Shown in pieces: positions 25,219 through 36,635 of a stretch of 64,000 nucleotides of DNA. Position numbers and translations under genes: made by a program. The stretch is from assembly GCF_047948215.1 (NCBI RefSeq), contig NC_134461.1, positions 87,726,245 through 87,790,244 of the forward strand, given 5' to 3'. Position 1 is the stretch's first letter; the number at the start of each line of letters is the position of its first letter. This DNA is from Lycorma delicatula. Taxonomy: Eukaryota > Arthropoda > Insecta > Hemiptera > Fulgoridae. The notes beneath the pieces are model-generated. The model searched no databases. It was not told where the DNA came from and worked only from the letters and a program-made list of their open reading frames with translations.

Positions 25219-25467
25219 GATTTGGAAGTCGAGAGTTCCAGCGTTCAAATCCTAGTAAAGGCAGTTACTTCTATATGAATCTGAATACTAGATTGTGGAT
25301 ACCGGTGTTCTTTGGTGGTTGGGTTTCAATTAACCACACATTTCAGAAACGGTCGAACTGAGACAGTACAAGACTACACTTCATTTATACTCATACATAT
25401 CATCCTCATTCAACCTCTGAAGTAATACCTGAACCGTAATTCTCTGAGGCTAAACAGAAAAAAAGAA
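25219..25467 (+). mobile_element. SINE-1 copy, 5'-truncated, 14-bp target-site duplication
   Basis: Starts in the middle of the tRNA-like head (gatttggaagtcgagag), keeps the B box (cgttcaaatcc) and the full tail. aggttaagtaatta occurs at 25205-25218 and 25468-25481. Truncation at the 5' end with an intact duplication fits target-primed reverse transcription by a LINE. Confidence 0.9.
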
Positions 25468-25481
25468 AGGTTAAGTAATTA

Positions 25482-26889
25482 ACAAACAGTTCAATATTTA
25501 AATCTAGGTATGATTTTTAGCTTTAAAACCCAGAGAAGTTGTCTTAATTTTTTCAAATAAAAAAAAATTAACAAATGATAGAAAGGTACTGGAAAAAACC
25601 TCTAAAATCAAGATTCAATAATAATCAAAACTAATTAAAAAAATAGTTATTTTTTTGCAAGCAAGTTTATTCTACAATGTAAACAAACCCTTTTAATATT
25701 TATTAAATTAATTTAGGTTTAAGCCGTAATATTTGTATTATTTCATGTTTACAAATTTATTGCTACTTCTTTCTTAGAAGTTTTACTGAGAAAAACATTA
25801 AATGTTTTGCACATTTATACAGAAAGATTATTTAAACAGCAGTGTGTATGGTATTTCTAGATTCAACCCTAAATCGTGAATGTAAAACCCAAATTAAAGT
25901 GATTTTCAGAATATAACACAAATAACATAGTGTGAAAGTGTTATGTTTTTAAATATTAATTTATTCAAATTCATTTTTAATTGGAATAAATATTTAAAAA
26001 TAAGTAAAAACATGGAATAAAAATATCAAAATATTATTTTATATATAGTATTATAAATACGAAATACATGGAAAAGGGTAAATAAGCTGATTTCAACTAA
26101 ATATAACGTAAGTCATAACTATATTTAATAAAATTCCTTTAAATAAATTTATTCAAATTTATTTTAAGAGCGACCGACCGACCTAACCTCACTTTACATG
26201 TCTCGTTCCAGAAGAATCGATAAACTTCAGTAACTAACTCTGTGCTGTAGAAGGTGATGGGTGGAAATATTAAAAAAAAAAATTATTTCTTAAAGTATTA
26301 TAATAATGTCTCGGTATTTTGTAAAAAAAATCCAGATTATAAAAAAACTTAACAAATCTAGTTTAATAATATAAATAAACATTTAACTCATAAAACAAAC
26401 GCGTGTGCATAGGCATAAACACATGAATACTAACTATCTATTATATAAATAGCATTCAACTAGGAATGTACAAAAAATTACTTGCATATACGAGTATAGT
26501 ATCTTGTTATTACTTCTTTATTTTACTATTATCACAGTTTTCTAGAGCTGTGCTGCAAGAAGGAAAGTATGGTAATCAGTTAAAAAATGGGATATGGGTT
26601 TTTTGTTGCGTTTCATAACGTTTCATGACCCAGGAATCTAAAAAGCAAAAAAGGAAAGGTGGTAATGTTCATACGTACGTACGTATGTAAGCGTGTTTGA
26701 AGCTTAATAATTTTTGAATGGATAAACCGATTTTGTTGAAATTTTGTACACAGACTCGTGTATATAAGGAAATTTGTGGGTAAAATTTTGGGGTCAATAT
26801 CTACAGAGGGTGGTGGAGTTACTTTTAGTTTACTTTCTTTAGGTTCAAATTTCTTAAAATGTTTAATACACTTCATATTCAGCTCATTA
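25482..26889. other. AT-rich non-coding
   Basis: A (CGAC)3-like run at about 26168-26183 and cgtacgtacgtacgtatg at about 26671, a motif also seen at the ends of the hairpin-ended elements. The two short open frames on opposite strands at 26613-26949 are not supported. Confidence 0.45.
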
Positions 26890-26900
26890 TATGCGTACAT

Positions 26901-27179
26901 AGCCCACTGGGTTGGTTTAGTGGTAAACTCGTCATCGCAAATCAGCTGATTTCGAAGTCGACAGTTCTAAGGTTCAAAACCTAGTAAAGGCAGTTACTTT
27001 TATATGGATTTGAATACTAGATCATGGATACCGGTGTTCTTTGGTGATTGGGTTTCAATTAACCGCACCTTACAGGAATGGTTGACCTGAGAATTACAAG
27101 ACTACATTTCCATTCATACATATTCTCTGAAGTAATACCTGAACGATAATTCCCGGAGGCTAAACAAAAAAAGAAAGTG
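26901..27179 (+). mobile_element. SINE-1 copy, full length, 11-bp target-site duplication
   Basis: Begins gcccactgggttggtttag (A-box region) with a slightly mutated B box (ggttcaaaacc) and ends in an A-rich tail. tatgcgtacat occurs at 26890-26900 and 27180-27190. Confidence 0.9.
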
Positions 27180-27315
27180 TATGCGTACATGCTTGGCTTA
27201 CCATTTTTAAAAAAAATTGTCTCCAAAATCTTCTCCTTCTCCAAAAATTGAAAAAAATTATATTTTTATCTATTGCATATTTTAACCGTTTATTTTTGTC
27301 TTCCTAGGCATAACA

Positions 27316-27602
27316 ATAGTTAACCCACCGGGTTGGTCTAGTGGTGAATGCATCTTGCCAAATCAGCTGATTTGGAAATAGTTCCAGCGTTCAAGTCCTA
27401 GTAAAGGCAGTTACTTTTATACGTATTTGAATACGAGATCGTGGATACCGGTGTTCTTTGGTGGTTGGGTTTCAATTAAACATACCTCTCAGGAATGGTC
27501 GAACTGAGACTACAAGACTACACATCATTTACAATCATACATATCATCCATCCTCTTAAGTAATACCTGAACGTTATATCTTGTAGGCTAAACAGGAAAA
27601 AA
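27316..27602 (+). mobile_element. SINE-1 copy, full length, 10-bp target-site duplication
   Basis: Head ccaccgggttggtctagtgg, B box gttcaagtcc, tail ggctaaacagg plus A-run. aggcataaca occurs at 27306-27315 and 27603-27612. Confidence 0.88.
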
Positions 27603-27958
27603 AGGCATAACACTATTGCAAGGTAACCCCCAAAAAAATACTTTAGAGGCATATTGGGGAAGGAGCCTATCAAAAATAAAAAAATCTATCTTTTAATTTG
27701 TAAAATATTTTTGGTTTATTTTCATGTATAAGAATAAATAATAATAATAATATTTTCATGTACCATTATATAAGAATAAATAACCAATGCCAGGAAAGTA
27801 TTACAACTTTGTTGTAAGATTTTTTCTGTTCTTTTTATCTAATATTAAGCAGGTAATTTCCCGATAATAAATCTGAAAAAAAAACTCTCATAAAATATTT
27901 TTTTCAAATTAAACTTGTTATGAAAGTGGTTCCTGAATAATGAATAATAATAATTATA

Positions 27959-27962
<4 letters not shown>

Positions 27963-27990
<28 letters not shown>
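27963..27990. repeat. (AC)n microsatellite
   Basis: About 14 units, some 80 bp before the tail end of family C copy 3. Confidence 0.95.
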
Positions 27991-28067
27991 GCAGCTTAAA
28001 AAGATAGAAATTTTAAATTAAAATTATAAAATAATTATCTATTTGTAAACGAATATATCCTAACTGA

Positions 28068-28779
28068 CTGACTGATCATCAACGCCCAGCAAAACTTACT
28101 GAAGATAAATTTATGAAAATTTGTAAACATGTTCTTCTTACGGTATAAGTTCACACTTATAAAGGCTTTTTAGAAATTCCGAGTTTAAAGGGTTAAAATG
28201 AAGTAAATAATATTTACTATTTTTTTTTTTATTTCTCGGTAACAAATGAAGATATCAACTTGATTTTTGTTATGACCGATCTTCATGTGAATATATAAAA
28301 ATTAATTTCTAGATTTTTGAAATTTCAAGTTAAAGGGTTAAAATGGATTTTGAATTTTTTAAACCCGGCTTTTTTTTCTCGGTTAGAAATGAAGATATTA
28401 ACTTGATGTTGACTGCGTGTAATTTTTATATAAATATCTAAAAGCCAATTTCTAGATCTTTCCTTGAAAGAGGTGACGAAAGGTAAAAAGAAAATTTGAA
28501 CGATGCTCGCAAATTTTCCCCATTTCCAACAGCACACTAAATGAGAAATCATTAGATTTGGGCTTGCAAATACTCTTCAGATAAATATCTAAAACCCATT
28601 TTCGTGTATTTTTTGAATTTCGATTTTTTAAGGGAAGTGATGGCCCAACCACTATTAGTGTATGAACAATACGAACTGGCTACATCTGCTTCCGGTTACT
28701 TGGCTAAAAACAAAATAAATAAAAAAATTATCAAGACGGGAGACGCAAGTAACCATAAGAAGCCGCGACAGGGATGCTA

Positions 28780-28780
<1 letters not shown>
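28068..28780 (-). mobile_element. Repeat family C, copy 3
   Basis: Minus orientation. The terminal gactgatcatcaacgcccag is at left and ccgcgacagggatgctag at right, where it runs straight into (TA)n. Internal tandem units as in copy 2. Minus-strand frames of 66-75 codons here are repeat sequence. Confidence 0.65.

Positions 28781-28846
<66 letters not shown>
28780..28846. repeat. (TA)n microsatellite between two family C copies
   Basis: About 33 TA units joining copy 3 (ends 28780) to copy 4 (starts about 28860). A 114-codon minus-strand frame across it is an artefact of the repeat. Confidence 0.95.
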
Positions 28847-28850
<4 letters not shown>

Positions 28851-28859
28851 AACACAACA

Positions 28860-29286
28860 TGTCGTGAGTGACTCAGAATCAACGCCCAGCAAAAAAATCT
28901 GAAGATAAATCTATGAAAGTTTGTTTGCGTTCTTCTTACTGCGTAAGTGAATACTAAGAAAGGATTTTTTGAAATTCCGAGTGTAAAGGGTTGAAACATA
29001 GTAACAATGAAATGTTACTATTTTTTTAAATTTCTAAGTAACAAATGAAGATATCGAGTTGATTTTGGTGTGTCAATTTTTATATGAATATCCAAAAACC
29101 GATTTACAGATTTTTTAAATTCCGAGTTTAAAGGGTAAATGGGGTAACATTAAATTTCACTATTTTCTTTATTTTCTCTATAATACATGAAGATATCAAC
29201 TTGTTTTTTAATGATTTTAGTATCCCCTGGCCACGACGGGTAACGTAAGTAACCATAAAGCGCGGACGAAGTCGTGACGGGGATAC
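28860..29286 (-). mobile_element. Repeat family C, copy 4
   Basis: Minus orientation, beginning just beyond the (TA)n tract that ends copy 3 (gagtgactcagaatcaacgc) and ending acgaagtcgtgacggggata. Shorter than copy 3, with about two internal units. Confidence 0.65.
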
Positions 29287-29293
29287 AATTTAA

Positions 29294-29563
29294 TATACAT
29301 ATAGACGTCCATCCCGATCAGGCATGCCGTTTTCACACACGCTATAAATCATTCATCTCATCCTCTGAAGCATGCCTAACGGTGGACCCGAACGTTAAAC
29401 AAAAAAAAGAGAAGTATACATGTAGACGTGTCGGATTTTCATCCGGAGGTCTCGGGTTCGAATCCCAGTCAGGCAAGGCATTTTCACACATGCTATAAAT
29501 CATTCATCTCATCCTCTGAAGAAATATCTAACGGTGGTCCTGGAGGTTAAACAAAAATTTTTT
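29294..29563 (+). mobile_element. Two tandem SINE-2 3' portions
   Basis: Portion 1 at about 29313-29408 and portion 2 at about 29434-29563 each run from the gtcaggca block through ttttcacac.cgctataaatc to the shared tail. Portion 2 keeps the B box gggttcgaatccc. Each is preceded by tatacatNtagacgt (about 29296 and 29416), suggesting a duplicated unit. Confidence 0.7.
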
Positions 29564-30060
29564 TTTAAAATTAATATACATTAATTTTAAAAAAAATTAT
29601 ATATAAATATATAATGAGACAGGGAAATATTATATTATTATCCTACATTACATATTGATTTATTATTAATGTAAAAACTTTTGACTAGGGAATTGAATCC
29701 ACTGTATTATAAATTAATTATTTCAGCAAATATTCGATAAACCCTCAATTTTATTATAAATCTAATCTACAGAACAAATGAAAAAGCTACAAAAAACTTG
29801 AATTTACTTAGTCAGAAATGATTTCTCTATTGGTCAGGCAGTCTTCTGAAAAAACATGTTCAATTTTTATGTTAATGTTAAGTGTAGTTGAATTTTTCGG
29901 GAAGGAGAAATCAGTTTCATATTTTAAGATTAGTATCAACTTACTGCTGACGTTTTCTATTATTATTAAAATTTATCATATTTTTAAGGATAGAGTTATT
30001 AATGTTATTAATTACATTAGAGGTAGTCTGAATACTATCAAGGAATATATGCGATGAATT

Positions 30061-30880
30061 TAAAAGGGTATAAAAAGGAGGTACAAGGAAGGCTTCACCC
30101 AGAACCACTTTGTCCTTCGAAGCTGTACACCGTTGATGGGTCTAGATTTGGCTTGTGAGAGTCCCACTTGGATGTATAAAGGAGATCCAAATTGTTACGT
30201 CATCGTAACAATGTCTCCTCGTGGGACCGTTCACTTTCCTTCGAGTTGCTTCGATCAACTCTGTGAATACTGTCAGTGTGTATTATCTCATACGGTCCAA
30301 TCACTGTTATTCATCCCAAAATCGTGAAGCTGCGCTGGGAGCCATTGGCATTTGTAACATAGATAATGAAAAAAGTGGTCTCCCAGAATAAAATCCTTAG
30401 AATTTCTTCCCCTCTTGAGATACAAAAAAGCAAACAACTTCCGGTCTAACGACCAAAGTCATATGGTAATCCGATCCTAAATTATGCTGCATAAGTTCGG
30501 CCAAATCTCTTTCCAAGCAAACGTACTTAAAAGGGAATAATTAACCTTTCACCGCCTCTGTTTCCCTGACTTGATGACAATAAAGATACCACAATCAAGC
30601 GTTTTCTTTCCCGATTCGTACTCTGAACTGACAGATTTAGTCGCATCCATATCACACGAATTTAAATCAGTTTAACAGCCGACGGAAAGTTCCACAACCG
30701 GGTCGCGCTCGGCATACTCAAACAAACTGCAGAGATTTCCTACCTCAGTCTCACCACATCAAGATCGCGTCGGCGGCCAGGAGTTGTGAGACCAAAATTT
30801 CATTTTCCCCGAAGTCAGGAAGACGAGATCTGAATAACTCTCTTTCAAGTCGGAGAACTTCAAGTTCGAGTATTATATCT
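30061..30880. other. Unique, less AT-rich block with TATA-like box and long hairpin
   Basis: gggtataaaaagg at about 30067-30079 resembles a TATA box. An 88-codon plus frame (30064-30327, including LACESPTWMYKGDPNCYVIV and MSPRGTVHFPSSCFDQLCEY) looks more protein-like than most here, but no family is recognised and it overlaps a long nested inverted repeat (30155-30234), which could itself keep frames open. The remainder to 30880 is clearly less AT-rich, non-repetitive, and shows short open frames on both strands. It could be a promoter with first exon, an old LTR, or a single-copy transposon relic. Confidence 0.3.
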
Positions 30881-33800
30881 TAAAATGTACTCAAAAATAA
30901 GAAAAATTAAACATTACATAATTTCTTTCGATTAGATACAAGAAAAAAAAAATTACACGGTTTTTTACGGAATAACGAAGCAATACAAAACAAAACACAT
31001 TAAGTGAAAAATGTGAATATTTAAATACGAATAATAATAGAAAAGATTACCTATAACGAAGAACTTCAAATAATATTAAATTATTCTTAACATTTTTAAT
31101 ACTCAGATCACGTCAATCTCACGGAATCTAAATCTCGATTAAAAAATAATTTTTTCTAAACCAATAATTTAATTTCCCTATTCTTTCATTATCTGTATCA
31201 ACAAACAGTCCATTGCCCTCACCTTTGAGATCATTACTGAGAAATGAATGGAATTATGCGATGGAACCTACCACGAACAGTATATACTGTCTTTCAACCA
31301 TGATTTCATCATTCTCTTGATTTGTAGACCTCATGCTAGATCGAACATACCTGCAACGTTTACGTAAGAAAGGCTCCAAAAAATCAATTGGGGCACATTT
31401 TGACACGATACATACGACGTCACGTTTTGTTCGATGGGACCTACAAACAAAATTTAACATCAACATTTACACACTAAGTAAAATTCCTGGAAAAATTTCC
31501 CCTACAATTCTAAATAGATATTCCAGTATACAAAAGCCGCAGTACAATTCTAGCAGGATACACACATTCTACCTCCAATCAATTTTTAATCTTATAACAT
31601 TTTTACATACATTGAAAAGGCTCGTGAAAACAAATGTGAGATTTATATGTAAAATATTTACTCAAAAGTTTAATATAATACATACAAAACATTTAAGAGT
31701 ATTATGTTCTGATAATTCAAATTAATAGGCGTCTTGAATGGACTAAAATATGCACTAACATCATCACCATAGTTTTTTCCAGTATTATCTCAATTTATTT
31801 AATAACTGTGTTAAAGGTTGTAAGTCACTTGATATGAGACTCAAATCACTTCTGAAATAGATTTGAATCTCTTAATAAGTGATTTTTGAAAATCATATGA
31901 CAGTTTTAAATGGAAAAGTAAAGACTTAAGTGGTATTTCATTGTTTCATTCATCAAGATTCACTACTACATGTCAAAATACCAACACCTTCAAAATTCAG
32001 ATAATATTTAGCTATTTAAGTAACACCATTACCCTCAGAAAAAGCCAAATCCACTAATGATTTACATACTATAAGGAATATTAAGGCCAATCTAGGGTAA
32101 AAGAAGAAATGAAGGCACTTTTTCTTGAAAACAGTGCATTATATATAAACTTGTCATCACCAAATCATTTTTTGCAAATGCAATACTCCTTCATTCTCCT
32201 CTTACACTGATTCTTTCAGAGCATTTTTTTAAATTATCTTCAACATAAATCTTAAACAAGGTTGGTGATACACAGCATCCTTACCTTACAATTCTTCAAA
32301 GTACTCAGCTGAGCATCCCCTAACCAAGATAAATTTTTCTCTAATCAGAAATCAGAAAAAACTGTCAGGCTAATTCAGATACAATTCTTTAATTATAAAC
32401 CTTTACAAATAATTCTTTGACTTATTAACATATCTTTTAGTTTATTCCATTCGAAAAATTAAATGATTTTTTTATTTTTTATTTGTAAAACACACATTTA
32501 TTCCTTTAAGTTTTTATTCCTTTACCACTTTCTTCACATCTCTCATCAATAGTTTTTATTAATCCAGTTGGAGCCATTTTCCAACTACCCTTTTCGATTC
32601 TTATTGTTCTTCTTTAATAATTTGCTGTACAGAATTCACAGAACTTTTTCTGAATATAAAAATTATTACTATGTTTACTGGCCAAATTTCTCACAACTTG
32701 TAGCTAAGTAATTAGTAATCATATATACAGACATTACTACAAAAGATGTCTGAACAGAAACTTAACTGCAAACGGAAATTCATTAGATCTGTTATAAAAC
32801 TTAAACCCTGATATCAATTATAACAACCTACAGAGAGTATGTCAAGAGGGAGAAAAGAAATCGTACACACACACCATATATTTTTACCAAGTACACCAAA
32901 CTAGAACTCCTTAATACCTAAAAATAGCATTCATGAGGTCAAAACCATCTGTTCAGTGTTATATACACAATACATAAGTGTGATACATATGTGTGAAACA
33001 CACAAGTGTGTTTCTGTATATAAAATACAGAAACAGGCAAAGACAATCTTCATGTAGTAATAATATAAGCTAATTTATAAAACATACTAACTGTTGAAAG
33101 GAGTCTTTTAAAGTAATCAGTGCTCATCTGATAACAAATTCACCTGGCATATTATAATAAAACATGCACCCTCAAGTTTAATCACTTTCAGTTTGCCATT
33201 TTCAGTCTGTTACATTGATTTTATCTTTAAAAAATAAACACTTAGAATCAATAACTAATAGATTCATGCGGTGCAGTACTGTAAATCACAAGTAAAGTCT
33301 AAAACAATAAAAATTTTTCAAATAAATACTTTATTGTTAATATATTACATGTATCTGTGATGACATACACATATGAATGGTTTCAAAGAAAAATGTTTAT
33401 GAATATAACAAAAAGGTAAATGTTTATTAAAAAAAATAAACATTTACCTACTATTTTATTTACTTCGATAATTTAAAATCTTTAACAATATATTGAATCT
33501 TTCTTGATTTGGTTAATTTAAGCGGCTGTGTAACTTATTCGTATAATCAAAATGTACCTGTAGATTATAGCAGCGTATCCATAATCATCTGTACCTGTAA
33601 CATATATATGAATCGCTAGGCCAGGTCGTGTTATTATTAGAGCCCAATAAAAGACTGGTGGCTAATGATAGTAAAAATGACTAAACAGCACGGGTCTCGA
33701 ACTATCAACTTCCGTACCGAAAGATGACACACCACGTGTCTACTATACTAATAACATAAAGATGATATATGTAATATGGTAAACTAGGTTTTCACAGACC

Positions 33801-34030
33801 GATGATCGTACAGAATAGTTAACTGATTGTTTGTTCATTTTCCAAACAACTTCATACAGAAAATTTCACAGTATAAAATTTCATAAGAAATAAGTTTGAA
33901 TGAAAATTGCTAGAACAAAACAAAAGCAAGAAAATAGCCATTCAAAAATATATATATCTATATATAAAACTTAGCAAAATCAATTTTTTTGTAATTGTAT
34001 TTGTCCATATTCCCCTCCATACTAATTATG
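30881..34030. other. AT-rich DNA with LINE relic
   Basis: Apart from the LINE reverse transcriptase relic (32080-32610) and two hairpin sites (32995-33034, 33414-33449), nothing is recognised. A 130-codon frame at 31333-31725 has no domain or splice context I can support. Confidence 0.45.
32080..32610 (-). pseudogene. Decayed non-LTR (LINE) reverse transcriptase fragment
   Basis: On the minus strand, with stops and frame changes, blocks align in order with LINE reverse transcriptases: DVKKVVKE.KLKGINVCF (entry to the block usually followed by FxKAFD), NHLIFRMEW, KELYLN, then GCCVSPTLFKIYVEDNLKK (canonical RQGCxLSPxLFNIY) and AFAKNDLVM, where the catalytic FADD is degraded. No endonuclease, ORF1 or poly-A tail could be attached to it. 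The clade is not assigned. The element is dead. Confidence 0.65.
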
Positions 34031-34433
34031 TCAAAGACAAAAGTATAAGACAGATTAGCACCAGCAGTACAGAATTCAATAATGCTTCTTACCTTATGCT
34101 TATTGTTATTTCATAAAAGTGCTTTCGAAGGTTTCCCTCATCATCAGTTAGAAAAACTAAGTAGTTCTTCTTTTTTAAAGTTTTACTTTTTAAAAAGTCA
34201 CACATTAAACTTAAAACATTAAAATTCTAAAGTAGTCATAAAAATTTTTTTAAATATTTGTTATGTGGCTAGCCACACTTGCAGTACTGTACCTATATTT
34301 AATATTCTATTTTATTTAATTTTTATAACAACATATTTTTATATGTTTACAGTTTTAATGTTAAACATTAGATAAAAAGCATTATTGAATTCTGTATTCT
34401 TGGTGGTAAACTGTTTTATACTTCTATCTTTAA
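34031..34433. mobile_element. MITE-like element with ~75-bp inverted repeats, next to a TA tract
   Basis: The left arm (about 34031-34110) and right arm (about 34355-34433) are reverse complements, including a perfect 20-bp core TACAGAATTCAATAATGCTT (34068-34087) and its complement at 34379-34398, and outer blocks aaagacaaaagtataag / cttctatcttta. The interior has a 12-bp palindrome gtggctagccac (about 34265). The right end runs into (TA)n at 34434. Confidence 0.75.
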
Positions 34434-35429
34434 TATATATATATATATAAATATAAATTTTTTCCAATGAAGATTTAGAAGCCATAAAAGAGAAAATTAC
34501 ATCTCTTTTGCAACGAGAATGACAACTACTTTACCAGGCTCTTGCAATCTTGATTGGCAGAACCTGGTTTCAAACATGTTTCATACAAAAGTTGTTTTAA
34601 TGTGAGTGGGATTTTTTCTGTACTTTATTTGTTTATTTTTTATTTTGGTACTTTATTTTAGTTTTTTATATTTTTTTACAATTTTGTAGCATGATTAATT
34701 TTTGTAACATGATAACTTTGTACTTGATAGTCGGCAATGAGAATTATTTATGGGTACCACTTTTTTTAACAACAAATCAAAACACATTTTATAACAGTAC
34801 ATTTTTAATACCTTAATTCAAAAATTTTATATCTACTTTATGATCAGATTCAGTGAGTGGTACTTTTATTCTCATTCTAACTTTACTTTATGTTACTGCT
34901 CACTTTATTTTTTAATTAAGCACACGTTTAGAGTATTTTTATAAAGAGTGGTTGTTTAGTGTTTTTTGAACATATATATTTTTTTGCCTTAATTTTAAGT
35001 CCTTTTTTGCGTATGTAGAATACCAAGGTTGTAGTTTTGTAATAGGTTTCAGAGGTTTATGATTTGTGTCTAAAAATGTTTGGTAAATATTACCTCTATG
35101 ATGCTATAGAAGAGCTTTCAAATTTAAATTTATCTTTATTTGAAGCTGTGTCTCGTTTGACCATTGTGTTGTCAGAACATTTCAATTTAAATATTTCTGG
35201 GGCATTGTGTTTGTCTGGTGATTTAGGCTTTAATTTCTGTTTTTGCTAAGTTTTTTTTAGAATGAGAATAAAGCAAGGAAAATTTTTCATTAACAGGAGC
35301 ACCTGTACTTCCCTTCACATATTTTCGAATTTATGTAAATCTTCCTTCGAATTAGTTTATCTAAACGTGAACATTTCATTAAAATCAGTTAAGAGATTCT
35401 TAATTTATACATTCGACTAAGACCGGTTC

Positions 35430-35600
35430 ATTTGTTGCGAAATATTCTCGGCTGTATATAACGCCACATTCCGCCTTCCGGGCGAGTTGCCCTGGCGGGC
35501 AGTGTCTCGGAATGGGACAATTAGGTGTCCAAGATTGATACCTCTTCATCGCAAGAACTAAAATACACTTTACTGGTTCTTACTACCCAGTGTGGACAAT
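35430..35600 (+). other. Small GC-richer patch with TATA-like box
   Basis: ctgtatataacg at about 35452 is followed by a GC-rich self-complementary stretch (ccttccgggcgagttgccctggcggg). It could be a short LTR (tgttgcg at about 35433, gtggaca at about 35598) or a promoter, but no flanking duplication was found. Confidence 0.2.
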
Positions 35601-35949
35601 CTGTATCATCGATTTTCGGTTATTGGTTATTTTTCAAGCTACTGCTTCTTCTGTTTAATTTCGGAGATGATAATAATAATAATTAGTATTTCTGATTTCA
35701 TACACATAAATCATTATTACTTCTTAAAGAAAAGATGATATTTAACGATATTAGAAGAAGAATTCTCTTAAAAGAAAAACTACATATAATTCAATCAGAT
35801 TACTCGTATGGCCTCTAAATAGAACTATAAAAATATATTTAAAATTAATAAAAATTCAATATTAAATAATAATAGAAAACATGAATTTATGAGGTAAATT
35901 AAAACATCGGTATTAATAATAAAAAAAGTGTTAGCAGTTCCTTTTTAGG

Positions 35950-36632
35950 TGGATTTCGTAAGAAAGCAACCTACTGTAATGGGTACTATGATTCGATTTG
36001 CGGAAAATTTCAACATATCTTCGCGTTTCACACCCCTCCGAGACCCCAAAACCACCGTCAGCTCAAACATTTATACATATATATTTCACTTTCTTGTGGA
36101 CACGATAACTGCCGTAATTTTGCGATAATAACTTTCAAATTGTTCCTCAAAAATAACTCGTTTTAAAATCTCGGTCGAGTTCGTTAACGCCCAAAATCGG
36201 GCCATGAGGGTGGAAATGGAGAGGGGCCTTTTAAAAAAAAAATATCGCTATAACAACTTTCTTATTAAGTAAAATATCGAATTCGTTTAAAGTTCTTACT
36301 ATTCTCTTTGGATAAAATTCTAGAACTTATCTAAGTAAAGTTTTTTTATATAACCAACTATTGGAAAAAATGGGAGTTTTGAAGAAAAAAACCATACCTA
36401 CCTTAATAGGCACAGTATCGAATCGGTTTAAAGTGGTCGTTAGTCCTCTAAACATTGCCTAAAACTTTTGTCTGAAACAGTTTTTGATATAACTAACACA
36501 TACGGCAAGGGATGACCAGAATTGTAAGATGGGGTTGTATGCTAAATATGTGAAACGTTTCTTTACATACAACCATTGTCGTATTGAGCAAATTTGAATG
36601 TTTTTTATCCCCTCCCTTAGCACCGGTAAAAT
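35950..36632 (+). repeat. Repeat family D, copy 1 (truncated)
   Basis: Matches 38258-38990 in the same orientation: ttcttgtggacacgataactg, aatcggtttaaagtggtcgtt, acctaaaac..ttg, catgcaaccattgtcgtattg, cttagcaccggt. It breaks off after the last motif, where element A4 starts. No protein-like frame. Confidence 0.7.
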
Positions 36633-36635
36633 CTT

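Noticed and set aside
28655..28999. 114-codon minus-strand open frame
   Set aside because: It spans the (TA)n tract between family C copies 3 and 4 and encodes a Tyr-Ile run; an artefact of the repeat.
31333..31725. 130-codon plus-strand open frame
   Set aside because: AT-driven composition, no domain, and an overlapping minus-strand frame; not supported as a gene.
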